A stretch of 64,000 nucleotides of DNA from Lysobacteraceae bacterium 2PB (GTDB lineage: Bacteria; Pseudomonadota; Gammaproteobacteria; Xanthomonadales; Xanthomonadaceae): contig SCMT01000004.1 of assembly GCA_005502915.1 (NCBI GenBank), positions 62,001 through 126,000 of the forward strand, given 5' to 3'. Below are positions 26,663 to 36,240 of this stretch, in pieces. The notes beneath the pieces are model-generated. The model did not search any database. It was given only the letters and a program-made list of their open reading frames with translations, and was not told where the DNA came from. The first letter of the stretch is position 1; the number at the start of each line of letters is the position of its first letter. The position numbers and the translations under genes are program-made.

Positions 26663-27028
26663 TCAGTCGTCGTCGCGTCGGCTCGGCGGACGGTCGTCGT
26701 TGCGCCGCTGCGCGGGCGCCGGCTCGTCCATGTAGATGCGCACCCGGCCTTCGTCGTCGAGCACCTTGATCCGGTTCACGTCGCGTCCGTCGTACTGCAT
26801 GCGCTCGGCGCTGAGTACCTGGCCGCGATTGGCGCGTTCGATGCGGCGCACGGCGTCGGACAGGTGGCGGCTGTCTTCGGAGCGCGTGCGGTCCGGCGGC
26901 GACGGGCGGTCGTCGCGGTCCCGATCGCGCTGCTGGGCCATGGCGTCCGGGGCGGCGAGGGTGCCGAGCGCAACGATGATCGCGACGGCGAGGGCATTGG
27001 ACAACGGGAAACGGCGGACAAGCGACAT
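26663..27028 (-). CDS. Small exported PepSY-like protein
   Basis: This 121-residue protein has a signal peptide (1-31, ending AMA). An Arg/Asp-rich stretch with repeated RD pairs follows, then a PepSY-like core: DAVRRIERANRGQVLSAERM, then DVNRIKVLDDEGRVRIYMDE. PepSY domains inhibit or modulate proteases or bind cell-envelope partners. It ends in a second charged tail. Its place just upstream of phoP-phoQ suggests envelope-stress co-function; this is inferred from position. Confidence 0.7.
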   Translation of the reverse strand: MSLVRRFPLSNALAVAIIVALGTLAAPDAMAQQRDRDRDDRPSPPDRTRSEDSRHLSDAVRRIERANRGQVLSAERMQYDGRDVNRIKVLDDEGRVRIYMDEPAPAQRRNDDRPPSRRDDD

Positions 27029-27169
27029 ATCGGAGGCTCTGCTGCGGACGCACGACGTGGCGGAGGGCTGGCCGTGCTCTGGAGAGGCATTCTCGGCAGG
27101 GGGGAGTGAATCCGTCCTTAACTTTTTTTTACGCCATGCCGCAGGTTCACGTTGCGGATCGGGGCGTGG

Positions 27170-28081
27170 TCAGTAGATCTCGCCGACGCAGCAGCGCAGC
27201 GAGCCGCCGGCGGCCTCGATGGCGTCCAGTTCGACGCTGCGGATGGCGAAGCCGGCCTCGGCGAGCGCGGCGCGCGAGGCGGCGGTCAGGCCGGCGGCGG
27301 CGGTGGCGCTCATCCAGACGCTGTCCGAGGACAGGGCGATGGCGTTGCCGGCGTAGGCCGCGCGCTCGGTGGCGGTCAGCCGGATCGCGTGCGGTGCGTA
27401 GCAGGCGGCGATGGCATCCACGGCCGCCGGGTCGGCGAAGCCGTCGGGGCAGATCAGCGCGGCGCGGCCGGCGAGGATCGCCAGCACCACGTTGGTGTGG
27501 TACTCGCTGGGCGCGAGGTCGAACATCAGCGTCGCGCGCAGGCCGAAGGCCTCGTGCATCAGTGCCGCGCCGGTTTCGTCGCAGCGCTCGGAGAGGCCGC
27601 AGAAGCCGAGCCCGCGCGCACGGTCGATGACCAGGGCGCCGGTCAGCTCGCAGGGGTGTTCCTGGTGCGACAGGTCGACCTCGGCATAGCCCAGGGTGTC
27701 GCCGAAGAACTGGCGGATGTCGGAGCGACCGGCCTCGCGCTGGCGCACGGCGTGGCGCATGCGGCCGACGACCAGGCGGCCGGCGGCGGTACCGAAGACG
27801 TTGTTCGGGAACACCGCATCGGGCATCGCCGGATCGCCGGAAAAGCAGATCGTCGGCAGCACGTCGGACAGCGCGCGCTGCAGTTCGCGATGCTGCGTGG
27901 AAGCGCGGACGGCGTCGAAGGCGCCGGCATCGGCCATGTAGTGGTTGTCGGACGCCGATTCGATGGCGCGACCGAAGCCGTCGGGCGCGACCAGAAAGGC
28001 GGCGTTCGCGGTCGACGGGCCGAAGTCGGGCGCGCAGTGACGCGCGAAGTCGAGGAAGGCGTTGAAATCGCGGGTCAGCAT
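27170..28081 (-). CDS. Arginine-deiminase-fold hydrolase (CtlX/DDAH-like)
   Basis: This 303-residue protein is of the amidinotransferase/arginine deiminase superfamily. Signature parts are PDAVFPNN (87-94), CELTGALV (144-151), EYHTNVVLAI with His195, and the C-terminal catalytic cysteine segment GGSLRCCVGEI (Cys297 or Cys298). The pattern is that of CtlX, proposed as a citrulline-utilisation hydrolase, and of dimethylarginine hydrolases. The start is taken at 28081; a GTG at 28111 would add 10 residues. It follows dusA by 16 bases on the same strand. An arginase gene is about 10 kb away. Confidence 0.8.
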   Translation of the reverse strand: MLTRDFNAFLDFARHCAPDFGPSTANAAFLVAPDGFGRAIESASDNHYMADAGAFDAVRASTQHRELQRALSDVLPTICFSGDPAMPDAVFPNNVFGTAAGRLVVGRMRHAVRQREAGRSDIRQFFGDTLGYAEVDLSHQEHPCELTGALVIDRARGLGFCGLSERCDETGAALMHEAFGLRATLMFDLAPSEYHTNVVLAILAGRAALICPDGFADPAAVDAIAACYAPHAIRLTATERAAYAGNAIALSSDSVWMSATAAAGLTAASRAALAEAGFAIRSVELDAIEAAGGSLRCCVGEIY

Positions 28082-28097
28082 GATGGCGTCGTGGTAC

Positions 28098-29132
28098 TCA
28101 GGCAGCAGGGGGACAGAAGACGAAGTCGTGCATGGCCGTCGCCGCGAGCGCCTGCTCGACCAGCGACCAGTCCGCGCCGGGGCGGTGCGCGCCTTCGCTG
28201 AGGATCTGGCGGAAGGCGCGGCCGCCGCGTTCGCCATGGAACAGGCCGAGGATGTGGCGGGCCATGTGCTTCAGGTAGACGCCGCGCGCGAGCTGGCCTT
28301 CGATGTAGGGCTTCCACGCGCGCAGCAGGTCGGCGCGTGATCGCGTTTCTCCGCCGAACCAGCGGGTGTCGAGGCGGTGCAGCAGGTACGGGTCGTGGTA
28401 GGCAGCCCGGCCGAGCATCGCGCCGTCGGTATGGTCGAGATGCGCGGTGGCTTCCTCGGCGTCGGCGATGCCGCCGTTGACGATCACCTGCAGGTCCGGG
28501 CGTTCGCGCTTGAGCCGGTAGGCCCAGTCGTAGCGCAGCGGCGGCACCTCGCGGTTTTCCTTCGGGGACAGGCCCTTGAGCCAGGCGTTGCGCGCGTGGA
28601 CCACGAACAGGTTGCAGCCGGCGTCGGCGATGGCGTCGACGAAGGCGCGGAAACGCTCCCACTCGTGGTCGTCGTCGACGCCGAGCCGGCATTTCACCGT
28701 GATCGGCGTGGCCGGCACGGCTTCGACCATGGCGGCGACGCACTCGGCGACCAGGGTCGGCTCGCGCATCAGGCAGGCGCCGAAGCGTCCGGCCTGCACG
28801 CGGTCGGACGGACAGCCGCAGTTGAGGTTGATTTCGTCGAAGCCGTGATCCGCGCCGATGCGCGCGGCCTGCGCGAGCAGGTCCGGCTCGCTGCCGCCGA
28901 GCTGGAGCGCGACGGGATGCTGGCTGTCGTCCTTGCCCAGCAGCTTCTGGCGACCCTTCTCGTCCGCCGTGCCGTGGATCACCGCGTTGGCGTGCACCAT
29001 CTCGGTGTACAGCCGCGCGTGCGGCGCGAGCAGGCGATGGAAGTTGCGGCAGTGGGTATCGGTCCAGTCCATCATCGGCGCCACGGACAGGCGCAGGTGT
29101 TCGACGGCGATGCTGGCGGAGCGGACGGGCAT
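28098..29132 (-). CDS. dusA: tRNA-dihydrouridine synthase A
   Basis: This 344-residue flavoprotein reduces uridine to dihydrouridine in tRNA D-loops (positions 20/20a for DusA). The start LSVAPMMDWTDTHCRNFHR and YTEMVHANAVIHG are DusA-specific. NLNCGCPSDRVQAGRFGACL (103-120) holds the catalytic Cys107. VKCRLGVDD and VIVNGGIADAEEA bind FMN. Length is typical. It is divergent from the 2OG oxygenase gene at 29204. Confidence 0.95.
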   Translation of the reverse strand: MPVRSASIAVEHLRLSVAPMMDWTDTHCRNFHRLLAPHARLYTEMVHANAVIHGTADEKGRQKLLGKDDSQHPVALQLGGSEPDLLAQAARIGADHGFDEINLNCGCPSDRVQAGRFGACLMREPTLVAECVAAMVEAVPATPITVKCRLGVDDDHEWERFRAFVDAIADAGCNLFVVHARNAWLKGLSPKENREVPPLRYDWAYRLKRERPDLQVIVNGGIADAEEATAHLDHTDGAMLGRAAYHDPYLLHRLDTRWFGGETRSRADLLRAWKPYIEGQLARGVYLKHMARHILGLFHGERGGRAFRQILSEGAHRPGADWSLVEQALAATAMHDFVFCPPAA

Positions 29133-29203
29133 CCGTGCATTCTACCCGTCAACCCGCGCCCGGATTCGCGCGCGGACCGTATACGCACGCAGCGGCATCG
29201 AGA

Positions 29204-30088
29204 ATGAACGACACCCAGTATCGCAATATCACGGTTTGGCTGGTCGAGCAGATCCGCGCGGGGCAACCTTCGCAGGTGCTGCTGCAGGCGATGTGCGATC
29301 GCGGCTGGCGGCGCGACGTGGCCATGGGTCTGATCGCGCAGGCCATGGGACAGCCGGCGGATCCCGGGGCGTCGCCGATGATGCCGACATCGCCGGAGCG
29401 GGCGGAGGCGCGTGATTCGCCGGAGACCGCGAAACCGATGCCCGTGCCCGCGATCGACGACGGCGTGCTGCATGTCGATGTCGGCGATCGTCGCGTCCCG
29501 GTGCTGATGCACCTGCCGACACCGCGGATCGTGCTGTTCGGCGATTTCCTCAGCAAGCAGGAATGCGACCGGCTGATCGAGGCGGCGCGGCCGCGCATGC
29601 AGCGCTCGATGACCGCCGATCCGCGTACCGGCGAAACGATGGTCGATACCGTGCGCACCAGTCGCGGCATGTTCTTCCATCGCGACGAAACGCCGCTGGT
29701 GCGCACGATCGAGGCGCGCATCGCGAAATTGCTGCAGTGGCCGGCGTCGCATGGCGAACACCTGCAGGTGCTGCACTACCGGCCCGGCGACCGCTACGAG
29801 CCGCATTACGATTACTTCGATCCGACCCAGCCCGGCGCGGCGCCGCTGCTGGCGCGCGGCGGCCAGCGCGTGGCGACCTTCCTGATGTACCTGCGCGAAC
29901 CCGAGCGCGGTGGCGACACCACCTTCCCCGACCTCGGCCTGAGCTTCGCGCCCCGGCGCGGCAGCGCGCTGTTCTTCAGTTATCCCGTGCCCGATCCCTC
30001 GTCGAAGAGCCTGCACGGCGGCGCACCAGTGCAGGCTGGCGAGAAGTGGGTGGCGACGAAGTGGCTGCGCGAAAACGTCTTCGAGTGA
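29204..30088 (+). CDS. Prolyl 4-hydroxylase-like 2-oxoglutarate/Fe(II) oxygenase
   Basis: This 294-residue oxygenase has an N-terminal segment of about 110 residues of unknown role. The catalytic domain follows, with HxD ligands His201 and Asp203 in EPHYDYFD, distal His271 in KSLHGGAPV, and the 2-oxoglutarate-binding Lys281 in GEKWVATKW. Fold-specific segments RGMFFHRDE and GGDTTFPDLGLSF are present. Bacterial relatives hydroxylate proline in specific proteins such as EF-Tu. The substrate here is unknown. Confidence 0.9.
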   Translation: MNDTQYRNITVWLVEQIRAGQPSQVLLQAMCDRGWRRDVAMGLIAQAMGQPADPGASPMMPTSPERAEARDSPETAKPMPVPAIDDGVLHVDVGDRRVPVLMHLPTPRIVLFGDFLSKQECDRLIEAARPRMQRSMTADPRTGETMVDTVRTSRGMFFHRDETPLVRTIEARIAKLLQWPASHGEHLQVLHYRPGDRYEPHYDYFDPTQPGAAPLLARGGQRVATFLMYLREPERGGDTTFPDLGLSFAPRRGSALFFSYPVPDPSSKSLHGGAPVQAGEKWVATKWLRENVFE

Positions 30089-30132
30089 GTGGGCGATGCG
30101 CCTGCGCCCGGAGGGGCAGGCGCATCATCTGA

Positions 30133-32538
30133 TCAACGCTTCAGCGCGCGCAAGGCGTCGGCCATCGCGGTATTCGCGGGCGGTGCGGACTGGCCGGGGC
30201 GCGGCTTGTGCGTCGCACCGCGTGCATCGCGCGATTGCGGACGGCCCGAGCCGCTGTTGCGGGCATCGTCGCGAGATCCGCCGCGCACATCCTTGCGGGT
30301 TTCGCCGGGTACGTCGTCGAGGCGGCAGCTCAGGCCGATGCGCTTGCGCGGCACGTCGACCTCCATCACCTTCACCTTCACCACGTCGCCGACCTTCACC
30401 ACGCTGCGCGGATCCTTGACGAACTTGTCGGACAGCGCGGAGATGTGCACGAGACCGTCCTGGTGCACGCCGATGTCGACGAATGCGCCGAACGCGGCCA
30501 CGTTCGTGACCACGCCTTCCAGCACCATGCCCGGCTGCAGGTCGGCGATGGTCTCGATGCCGTCGGCGAAGCGCGCGGCCTTGAATTCGGGGCGCGGATC
30601 GCGTCCGGGCTTTTCAAGTTCCTTGACGATGTCGCGCACGGTCGGCAGGCCGAAGCGTTCGTCGGTGAAGTCTTCGAGCCTGAGGTTGCGCAGCGCCGAG
30701 GCGTCGCCGATCAGCTGCGCGACCGGGCGGCCGCAGGCCTTCACGATGCGTTCGACCACCGGATAGGCTTCGGGATGCACGGCCGAGGCATCGAGCGGCT
30801 GGTCGCCATCGGCGATGCGCAGGAAGCCGGCGCACTGCTCGAAGGTCTTCTCGCCCAGGCGCGGCACCTTCAGCAGTTCGCGGCGCGACTTGAACGCGCC
30901 GTGCTGGTCGCGGTACGCGACGATGTTCTCGGCGACGGTCGACGACAGGCCGGACACGCGCGCCAGCAGCGGCGCCGAGGCGGTGTTCACGTACACGCCG
31001 ACCGCGTTCACGCAGTCCTCCACCTTCGCGTCGAGCGAACGCGCCAATGCGTAGGGATTCACGTCGTGCTGGTACTGGCCGACGCCGATCGCCTTGGGTT
31101 CGATCTTCACCAGTTCCGCCAGCGGATCCTGCAGGCGGCGCGCGATCGACACCGCGCCGCGCAGGCTGACGTCGAGGTTCGGGAATTCCTTCGCGGCAAG
31201 CTCCGAGGCCGAATACACCGATGCGCCGGCTTCGCTGACCATGATCCGGGTGAGCCTGAGTTCCGGATGCTTCGACATCAGCTCGGCGGCGAGCTTGTCG
31301 GTCTCGCGCGAAGCGGTGCCGTTGCCGATCGCGACCAGTTCCACGTTGTGCGCGGCGCAGAGCTTGCGCAGCGTGGCGATCGACGCATCCCACTGGCGCT
31401 TGGGTTCGTGCGGATAGATGGTGTCGGTGGCGACCAGCTTGCCGGTGGCGTCGACCACCGCGACCTTCACGCCGGTGCGCAGGCCGGGATCGAGGCCCAG
31501 CACCGAGCGCGGGCCGGCGGGCGCGGCGAGCAGCAGGTCCTTGAGGTTGTCGCCGAACACCGCGATCGCTTCGGCTTCGGCCTTCTCGCGCGCGGCGGCG
31601 ACCAGCTCCAGCGACAGCGTCATCAGCAGGCGCCCGCGCCAGGCGAGGCGGCAGGTGTCGGTGAGCCACTTGTCGGCCGGGCGGCCCTGCGCGGCGATGC
31701 CCGCCGCCAGCGCGACGCGGCCTTCGGCGTAGGCGTGGCCCTGGTCGATGTCGGTCGTGGGTTCGAGATCCACCGACAGCATCTCCTCGCGGCGCCCGCG
31801 CAGCAACGCGAGCATGCGGTGCGAGGGAATCGTCGACAGCGGCTCGCTGTGGTCGAAGTAGTCGCGGTACTTCGCGCCCTCGTGTTCCTTGCCGGGCATG
31901 ACCTTCGCGCGCAGCACGCCCTTCTGCTGCAGCCAGGTGCGCAACTCGCCGACCAGCGCGGCGTCTTCGCCGAAGCGTTCGATCAGGATCGCGCGCGCGC
32001 CGTCGAGCGCGGCGGCGGCGTCGGCCACGCCCTTGTCGGCGTCGACGAAGCCTGCCGCGCGCTGCGCGGGATCGACCGAGGGATCGGCGAGGATCGCGTC
32101 AGCCAGCGGCTCCAGCCCGGCTTCGCGCGCGATCTGCGCCTTGGTGCGGCGCTTGGGCTTGTAGGGCAGGTACAGGTCTTCGAGCCGCGACTTGCTGTCG
32201 GCGGCGAGCAGATCGCCGAGCAGCGCCTTCGTCAGCTTGCCCTGTTCGGCGATGGACGCGAGGATCGCGTCGCGGCGGTCTTCCATCTCGCGCAGGTAGA
32301 CCAGGCGCGTTTCGAGGTTGCGCAGCTGGGTGTCGTCCAGCCCGCCGGTGACTTCCTTGCGGTAGCGTGCGATGAACGGCACGGTCGCGCCCTCGTCGAG
32401 CAGTTCGACCGCCGCGCGCACCTGCGCCGGCTTGGCCTCGATCTCGGTGGCGATGGTTTCCGCGATGACGGTCGCGATGCTGGCGGCAGAGCGGACAGGG
32501 GCAGGCAGACTTTCGGGCGCGGCGGTGGTGCTGGACAT
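30133..32538 (-). CDS. Tex-family transcription accessory protein
   Basis: This 801-residue RNA-binding protein has the full Tex domain order: N-terminal helical region (1-320, with [20 protein letters not shown] near 50), YqgF-like RNase H fold (about 335-465, [20 protein letters not shown]), helix-hairpin-helix (about 490-600, with [16 protein letters not shown]), and an S1 domain (about 665-735, [21 protein letters not shown]). The C-terminal 60 residues are basic and low-complexity. Tex is a homologue of eukaryotic Spt6 and influences transcription. The start at 32538 is chosen because the conserved part begins there; the longer frame runs into an intergenic repeat. Confidence 0.95.
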   Translation of the reverse strand: MSSTTAAPESLPAPVRSAASIATVIAETIATEIEAKPAQVRAAVELLDEGATVPFIARYRKEVTGGLDDTQLRNLETRLVYLREMEDRRDAILASIAEQGKLTKALLGDLLAADSKSRLEDLYLPYKPKRRTKAQIAREAGLEPLADAILADPSVDPAQRAAGFVDADKGVADAAAALDGARAILIERFGEDAALVGELRTWLQQKGVLRAKVMPGKEHEGAKYRDYFDHSEPLSTIPSHRMLALLRGRREEMLSVDLEPTTDIDQGHAYAEGRVALAAGIAAQGRPADKWLTDTCRLAWRGRLLMTLSLELVAAAREKAEAEAIAVFGDNLKDLLLAAPAGPRSVLGLDPGLRTGVKVAVVDATGKLVATDTIYPHEPKRQWDASIATLRKLCAAHNVELVAIGNGTASRETDKLAAELMSKHPELRLTRIMVSEAGASVYSASELAAKEFPNLDVSLRGAVSIARRLQDPLAELVKIEPKAIGVGQYQHDVNPYALARSLDAKVEDCVNAVGVYVNTASAPLLARVSGLSSTVAENIVAYRDQHGAFKSRRELLKVPRLGEKTFEQCAGFLRIADGDQPLDASAVHPEAYPVVERIVKACGRPVAQLIGDASALRNLRLEDFTDERFGLPTVRDIVKELEKPGRDPRPEFKAARFADGIETIADLQPGMVLEGVVTNVAAFGAFVDIGVHQDGLVHISALSDKFVKDPRSVVKVGDVVKVKVMEVDVPRKRIGLSCRLDDVPGETRKDVRGGSRDDARNSGSGRPQSRDARGATHKPRPGQSAPPANTAMADALRALKR

Positions 32539-32637
32539 CGGGACTTCGTGGTTGGACGACTGAGGTCCGATTGTCACCGCCGGGCGCCCGGGGAACCAGA
32601 CTGGCGCCGGGGCTTGGGATGTGTCAGGCGATCTGCT

Positions 32638-32733
32638 TCTGTCATCCCGAGCGCAGCGAGGGACCTGCTTTCGTCTTGAATGCGCGGCTGTCCCGAACAA
32701 AAGCAGGTCCCTCGCTGCGCTCGGGATGACAGA
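32638..32733. repeat. Long intergenic inverted repeat (dispersed family, copy 2)
   Basis: The arms are TCTGTCATCCCGAGCGCAGC... at 32638-32670 and its exact complement at 32701-32733. That is 33 bases perfectly paired, with 30 bases between them. The first 27 inner bases are the same as the arms at 20857-20939 apart from one base. It lies between tex and putA. No RAYT-like gene is adjacent. Confidence 0.88.
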
Positions 32734-32736
32734 AAC

Positions 32737-32764
32737 GACACGGGCCGCATGTGCGGCCCGTGTC
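32737..32764 (-). terminator. Intrinsic terminator of putA
   Basis: A 13-base perfect inverted repeat (GACACGGGCCGCA, loop TG, TGCGGCCCGTGTC) lies 30 bases past the putA stop. On the minus strand it is followed by GTTTCTGTC. Confidence 0.75.
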
Positions 32765-32793
32765 GATGACGCATGGAACGGTGTGGTGACGAA

Positions 32794-35700
32794 TCAATCG
32801 CCCAGCGTCAGCAGCGACGCATTGCCACCCGCCGCCGTGGTGTTCACGGTGACGGTCTTCTCGGTGGCGAAGCGCGGCAGGTAGTGCGGGCCGCCGGCCT
32901 TGGGGCCGGTGCCGGACAGGTTCTGGCCGCCGAAGGGCTGCACGCCGACGACCGCGCCGATCTGGTTGCGGTTGACGTAGATGTTGCCGACCTTGGCGCG
33001 CTGCACGATGCGATCGATGGTCTCGTCGATGCGCGAGTGGATGCCCAGGGTCAGGCCGAAGCCGGTGGCGTTGATGGTGTCGACGACCTGGTCGAGCTGG
33101 TCGGCCTTCCAGCGGATCACGTGCAGGGCCGGCCCGAAATTTTCACGCGTCAGCTGCGACAGCGAGCTCAGCTCCCACGCGCGCGGCGCGAAGAAGCTGC
33201 CGTGCGCGACCGAGTCGTCGGTGGTCGCGACCGCGATCTGCTTCGCTTCCTTCGCCATGCGCGCGGCGTGGTCTTCGAGCAGCGCCAGGGCGTCGGCGTC
33301 GATCACCGGGCCGACGTCGGTCGACAGCAGGCCGGGGTCGCCGACCTTCAGCTCGGCCATCGCACCGGCGAGCATGTGCACCACCTTGTCGGCGATGTCG
33401 TCCTGCACGAACAGCACGCGTGCGGCCGAACAGCGCTGTCCGGCGGAGGTGAACGCGGAGGACACCGCATCCTTGACCAGTTGTTCCGGCAGCGACGAGG
33501 AGTCGGCGATCAGCGCATTCTGGCCGCCGGTTTCGGCGATCAGCACGCCGATCGCGGCGTCGCGCGCGGCCATCGCGCGATTGATCGCGCGGGCGGTGTC
33601 GGTGGAGCCGGTGAAGGCCACGCCGGCCACGCGCGGGTCGCGGGTCAGCGCCGCGCCGACGGTGGCGCCGTCGCCGGGCAGGAACTGCAGCACGTCCTGC
33701 GGGATGCCGGCTTCGTGCAGCAGCTTCACGGCGGCATGGCCGACGAGGTTGGTCTGTTCGGCGGGCTTGGCGATCACGCTGTTGCCGGCGGCGAGCGCTG
33801 CGGCGACCTGGCCCATGAAGATCGCCAGCGGGAAGTTCCACGGCGAGATGCACACGAACACGCCGCGACCGGCGAGCTGCAGGGTATTGGATTCGCCGGT
33901 CGGCGAGGGCAGGGCTTCGGGCGCGAAATGCTTGCGCGCCTGGCCGGCGTAGTAGCGCAGGAAGTCCACCGCCTCGCGCACTTCGGCGACGCCGTCGGGA
34001 ATGGTCTTGCCCGCTTCCTTGGTGCACATCGCGATGTAGGCCGGCATGCGCGCTTCGAGCAGCGTCGCGGCGTGTTCGAGGATCGCGGCGCGGCTGGCGG
34101 CCGGCGTGGCATCCCACGCGGGCTGCGCGGCGACCGCGTTCTGCAGCGCCTTCTCGACGGTCGCGCTGTCGGCGGCCTGCCAGTGGCCGACGGTCTGGCG
34201 GCGGTCGGCCGGGTTGGTCACGGCGATCTTCGCGCCGGAGACGCTGGCGCCCGGCACCAGCGGCGCAGCGGTCCAGTCGCCGGTGACGGCGGCGTTGATC
34301 TGGTCGGCGAGGGCGCGCAGCTGCGCGTCGTTGGCGAGGTTGATACCCATCGAATTGTCTCTCTCATGGCCCTGGCTGCGGAACAGATCCACGGGCAGCG
34401 GAATGCGCGGATGCGGAATGCTGTCGAAGGACGACACGACCTCGATCGGATCGCGGATCAGATCGTCGATCGACACGGCCTCGTCGGTGATGCGGTTCAC
34501 GAAGCTGGAGTTGGCGCCGTTTTCGAGCAGGCGGCGCACCAGGTAGGGCAGCAGGTCTTCGTGCGAGCCCACCGGCGCGTACACGCGGCAGGGCACGTTC
34601 AGGCGATCGGCGGGAATGACCTCGGCGTAGAGGTCGTCGCCCATGCCGTGCAGCTTCTGGAATTCGTACTTCGACGTCGCGTTGCCGGACGCTGCGCCGG
34701 CGCCGAGCACGGTCGCGGCCATGCGATGGATCGCGGCGATGGTCTGCGCGTTGTGCGTGGCGAACATCGGGTAGACGGCGTCGGTCGCCTTGAGCAGGCG
34801 GCATGCGCAGGCCTGGTAGGACACGTCGGTGTTGGGCTTGCGCGTGAACACCGGGTAGCCGCTCTGGCCGTCGACCTGGGCGCGCTTGACCTCGCTGTCC
34901 CAGTAGGCGCCCTTGACCAGGCGCACCGGGATCACGCGGCCGAGCTTTCGGGCCTGGTCGGCGATGTAGTCGATCACGAACGGCGCGCGCTTCTGATAGG
35001 CCTGGACCACGATGCCGAAGCCGTTCCAGCCCTGCAGCGAGGCATCGGCGAGCACGCCGAAGATCAGGTCGAGCGACAGTTCGAGGCGATCGGTTTCCTC
35101 GGCGTCGATGGTCAGGCCGATGCCGTACTGTTTCGCCAACTGCGAGAGTTCGAGCAGGCCCGGGCCGAGTTCGGCGAAGACGCGGGCGCGCTTGGCGTGT
35201 TCGTAGCGCGGATGCAGGGCGGAGAGCTTGACCGAGATGCTGGGCGTGGCGAACACGTCCGCATCGCGGAAATGGCCGTTCGGGCCGCTTTTGCCGATGG
35301 CGTGGATCGCCATGCGGTAGGCCTCGAGGTAGCGCTGCGCGTCCTTGGTGGTCAGCGCGCCTTCGCCGAGCATGTCGAACGAGTAGCGGTAGTTCGCGTT
35401 GTCGCCCTTGCGGCTGCGGGCGAGGGCCTCGTCGATGGTGCGGCCCATGACGAACTGGTGGCCCATGATGCGCATCGCCTGACGCACCGCGAGGCGGATG
35501 ACCGGCTCACCGACGCGGCCGATCAGGCGCTTGAAGGCGTTGTGCACGTCGCGCTTGGTGTCGTCGGCCAGGTTGACCAGGGTGCCGGTCAGCATCAGGC
35601 CCCAGGTGGAGGCATTGACCAGCACGGAGTCGGACTGGCCCAGGTGACGCTTCCAGTCGGCGTCGCCCAGCTTGTCGCGGATCAGCTTGTCGGCGGTGTC

Positions 35701-36021
35701 CTGGTCCGGGATGCGCAGCAGGGCTTCGGCCACGCACATCAACAGCACGCCTTCCTCGCTGCCGAGGTCGTACTGGCGCATGAAGGCCTCGATCGCGCCC
35801 TGGTCCTGCGCGCGGGCACGGACCCGACGGACGAGGTCGGCGGCCGTGGCCTGCACGGCGGCGCGGTCGTTCGCGCTCCAGTCGGGATGGGGCTGGCGGG
35901 CGTCCGCGAGCAGTTCGCGGACATGCTCGGCCTCGTCGCGGACCCAGGCGGCGGTGATCGCCGCGCGCAGCGGATCCGGCCGGGCCGGGAGTTCGGGGGA
36001 CAGGATCGGATCGGCGGTCAC
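32794..36021 (-). CDS. putA: Bifunctional proline dehydrogenase / L-glutamate-gamma-semialdehyde dehydrogenase
   Basis: This 1075-residue enzyme oxidises proline to glutamate in two steps, passing electrons to the quinone pool. The PRODH barrel spans about 150-480 and contains VRLVKGAYWDSEVKRAQ near 360. The ALDH domain spans about 570-1040, with catalytic Glu in LIAETGGQNALI (about 828) and catalytic Cys in SAGQRCSAARVL (about 862). No N-terminal ribbon-helix-helix DNA-binding domain is present, unlike E. coli PutA. It is therefore enzymatic only and not an autogenous repressor. It has a terminator downstream and a 219-base divergent region shared with the cytochrome oxidase operon. Confidence 0.95.
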   Translation of the reverse strand: MTADPILSPELPARPDPLRAAITAAWVRDEAEHVRELLADARQPHPDWSANDRAAVQATAADLVRRVRARAQDQGAIEAFMRQYDLGSEEGVLLMCVAEALLRIPDQDTADKLIRDKLGDADWKRHLGQSDSVLVNASTWGLMLTGTLVNLADDTKRDVHNAFKRLIGRVGEPVIRLAVRQAMRIMGHQFVMGRTIDEALARSRKGDNANYRYSFDMLGEGALTTKDAQRYLEAYRMAIHAIGKSGPNGHFRDADVFATPSISVKLSALHPRYEHAKRARVFAELGPGLLELSQLAKQYGIGLTIDAEETDRLELSLDLIFGVLADASLQGWNGFGIVVQAYQKRAPFVIDYIADQARKLGRVIPVRLVKGAYWDSEVKRAQVDGQSGYPVFTRKPNTDVSYQACACRLLKATDAVYPMFATHNAQTIAAIHRMAATVLGAGAASGNATSKYEFQKLHGMGDDLYAEVIPADRLNVPCRVYAPVGSHEDLLPYLVRRLLENGANSSFVNRITDEAVSIDDLIRDPIEVVSSFDSIPHPRIPLPVDLFRSQGHERDNSMGINLANDAQLRALADQINAAVTGDWTAAPLVPGASVSGAKIAVTNPADRRQTVGHWQAADSATVEKALQNAVAAQPAWDATPAASRAAILEHAATLLEARMPAYIAMCTKEAGKTIPDGVAEVREAVDFLRYYAGQARKHFAPEALPSPTGESNTLQLAGRGVFVCISPWNFPLAIFMGQVAAALAAGNSVIAKPAEQTNLVGHAAVKLLHEAGIPQDVLQFLPGDGATVGAALTRDPRVAGVAFTGSTDTARAINRAMAARDAAIGVLIAETGGQNALIADSSSLPEQLVKDAVSSAFTSAGQRCSAARVLFVQDDIADKVVHMLAGAMAELKVGDPGLLSTDVGPVIDADALALLEDHAARMAKEAKQIAVATTDDSVAHGSFFAPRAWELSSLSQLTRENFGPALHVIRWKADQLDQVVDTINATGFGLTLGIHSRIDETIDRIVQRAKVGNIYVNRNQIGAVVGVQPFGGQNLSGTGPKAGGPHYLPRFATEKTVTVNTTAAGGNASLLTLGD

Positions 36022-36240
36022 GTTGGCAGGAGCCCGGCGTGCGGAAGGAAGCCGCGGATTCTATCGTGGGCGCATGCGTTTCCGTACCCCCGGGCTTATA
36101 ACGGTATGGCAGAACGGCGAGGTTTGCTTGCCCGTGCAGGGCGCGAACGGATACCATTCTTCGGTTCCCCGGGGTCGAATCGACGCTCGTGCGCCTGTCC
36201 AGTCGGCACGACACGCGTCCTTCGGCCTCCCTCGCAACCT
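36022..36240. promoter_or_regulatory. Divergent control region of putA and the cytochrome oxidase operon
   Basis: This 219-base gap must hold promoters for both directions. On the plus strand TATAAC at 36097-36102 could be a -10 box for coxB, but I see no good -35 element at 17 bases. Nothing else is supported. Confidence 0.3.

Noticed and set aside
36097-36200. A possible tRNA or small RNA in the putA-coxB gap (GGTTCCCCGGGGTCGAATCG resembles a T-arm)
   Set aside because: No acceptor or anticodon arm can be paired with it.
32773-36240. A long plus-strand frame joined in frame to coxB
   Set aside because: It is the antisense of putA; coxB starts at 36241 with its own signal segment.
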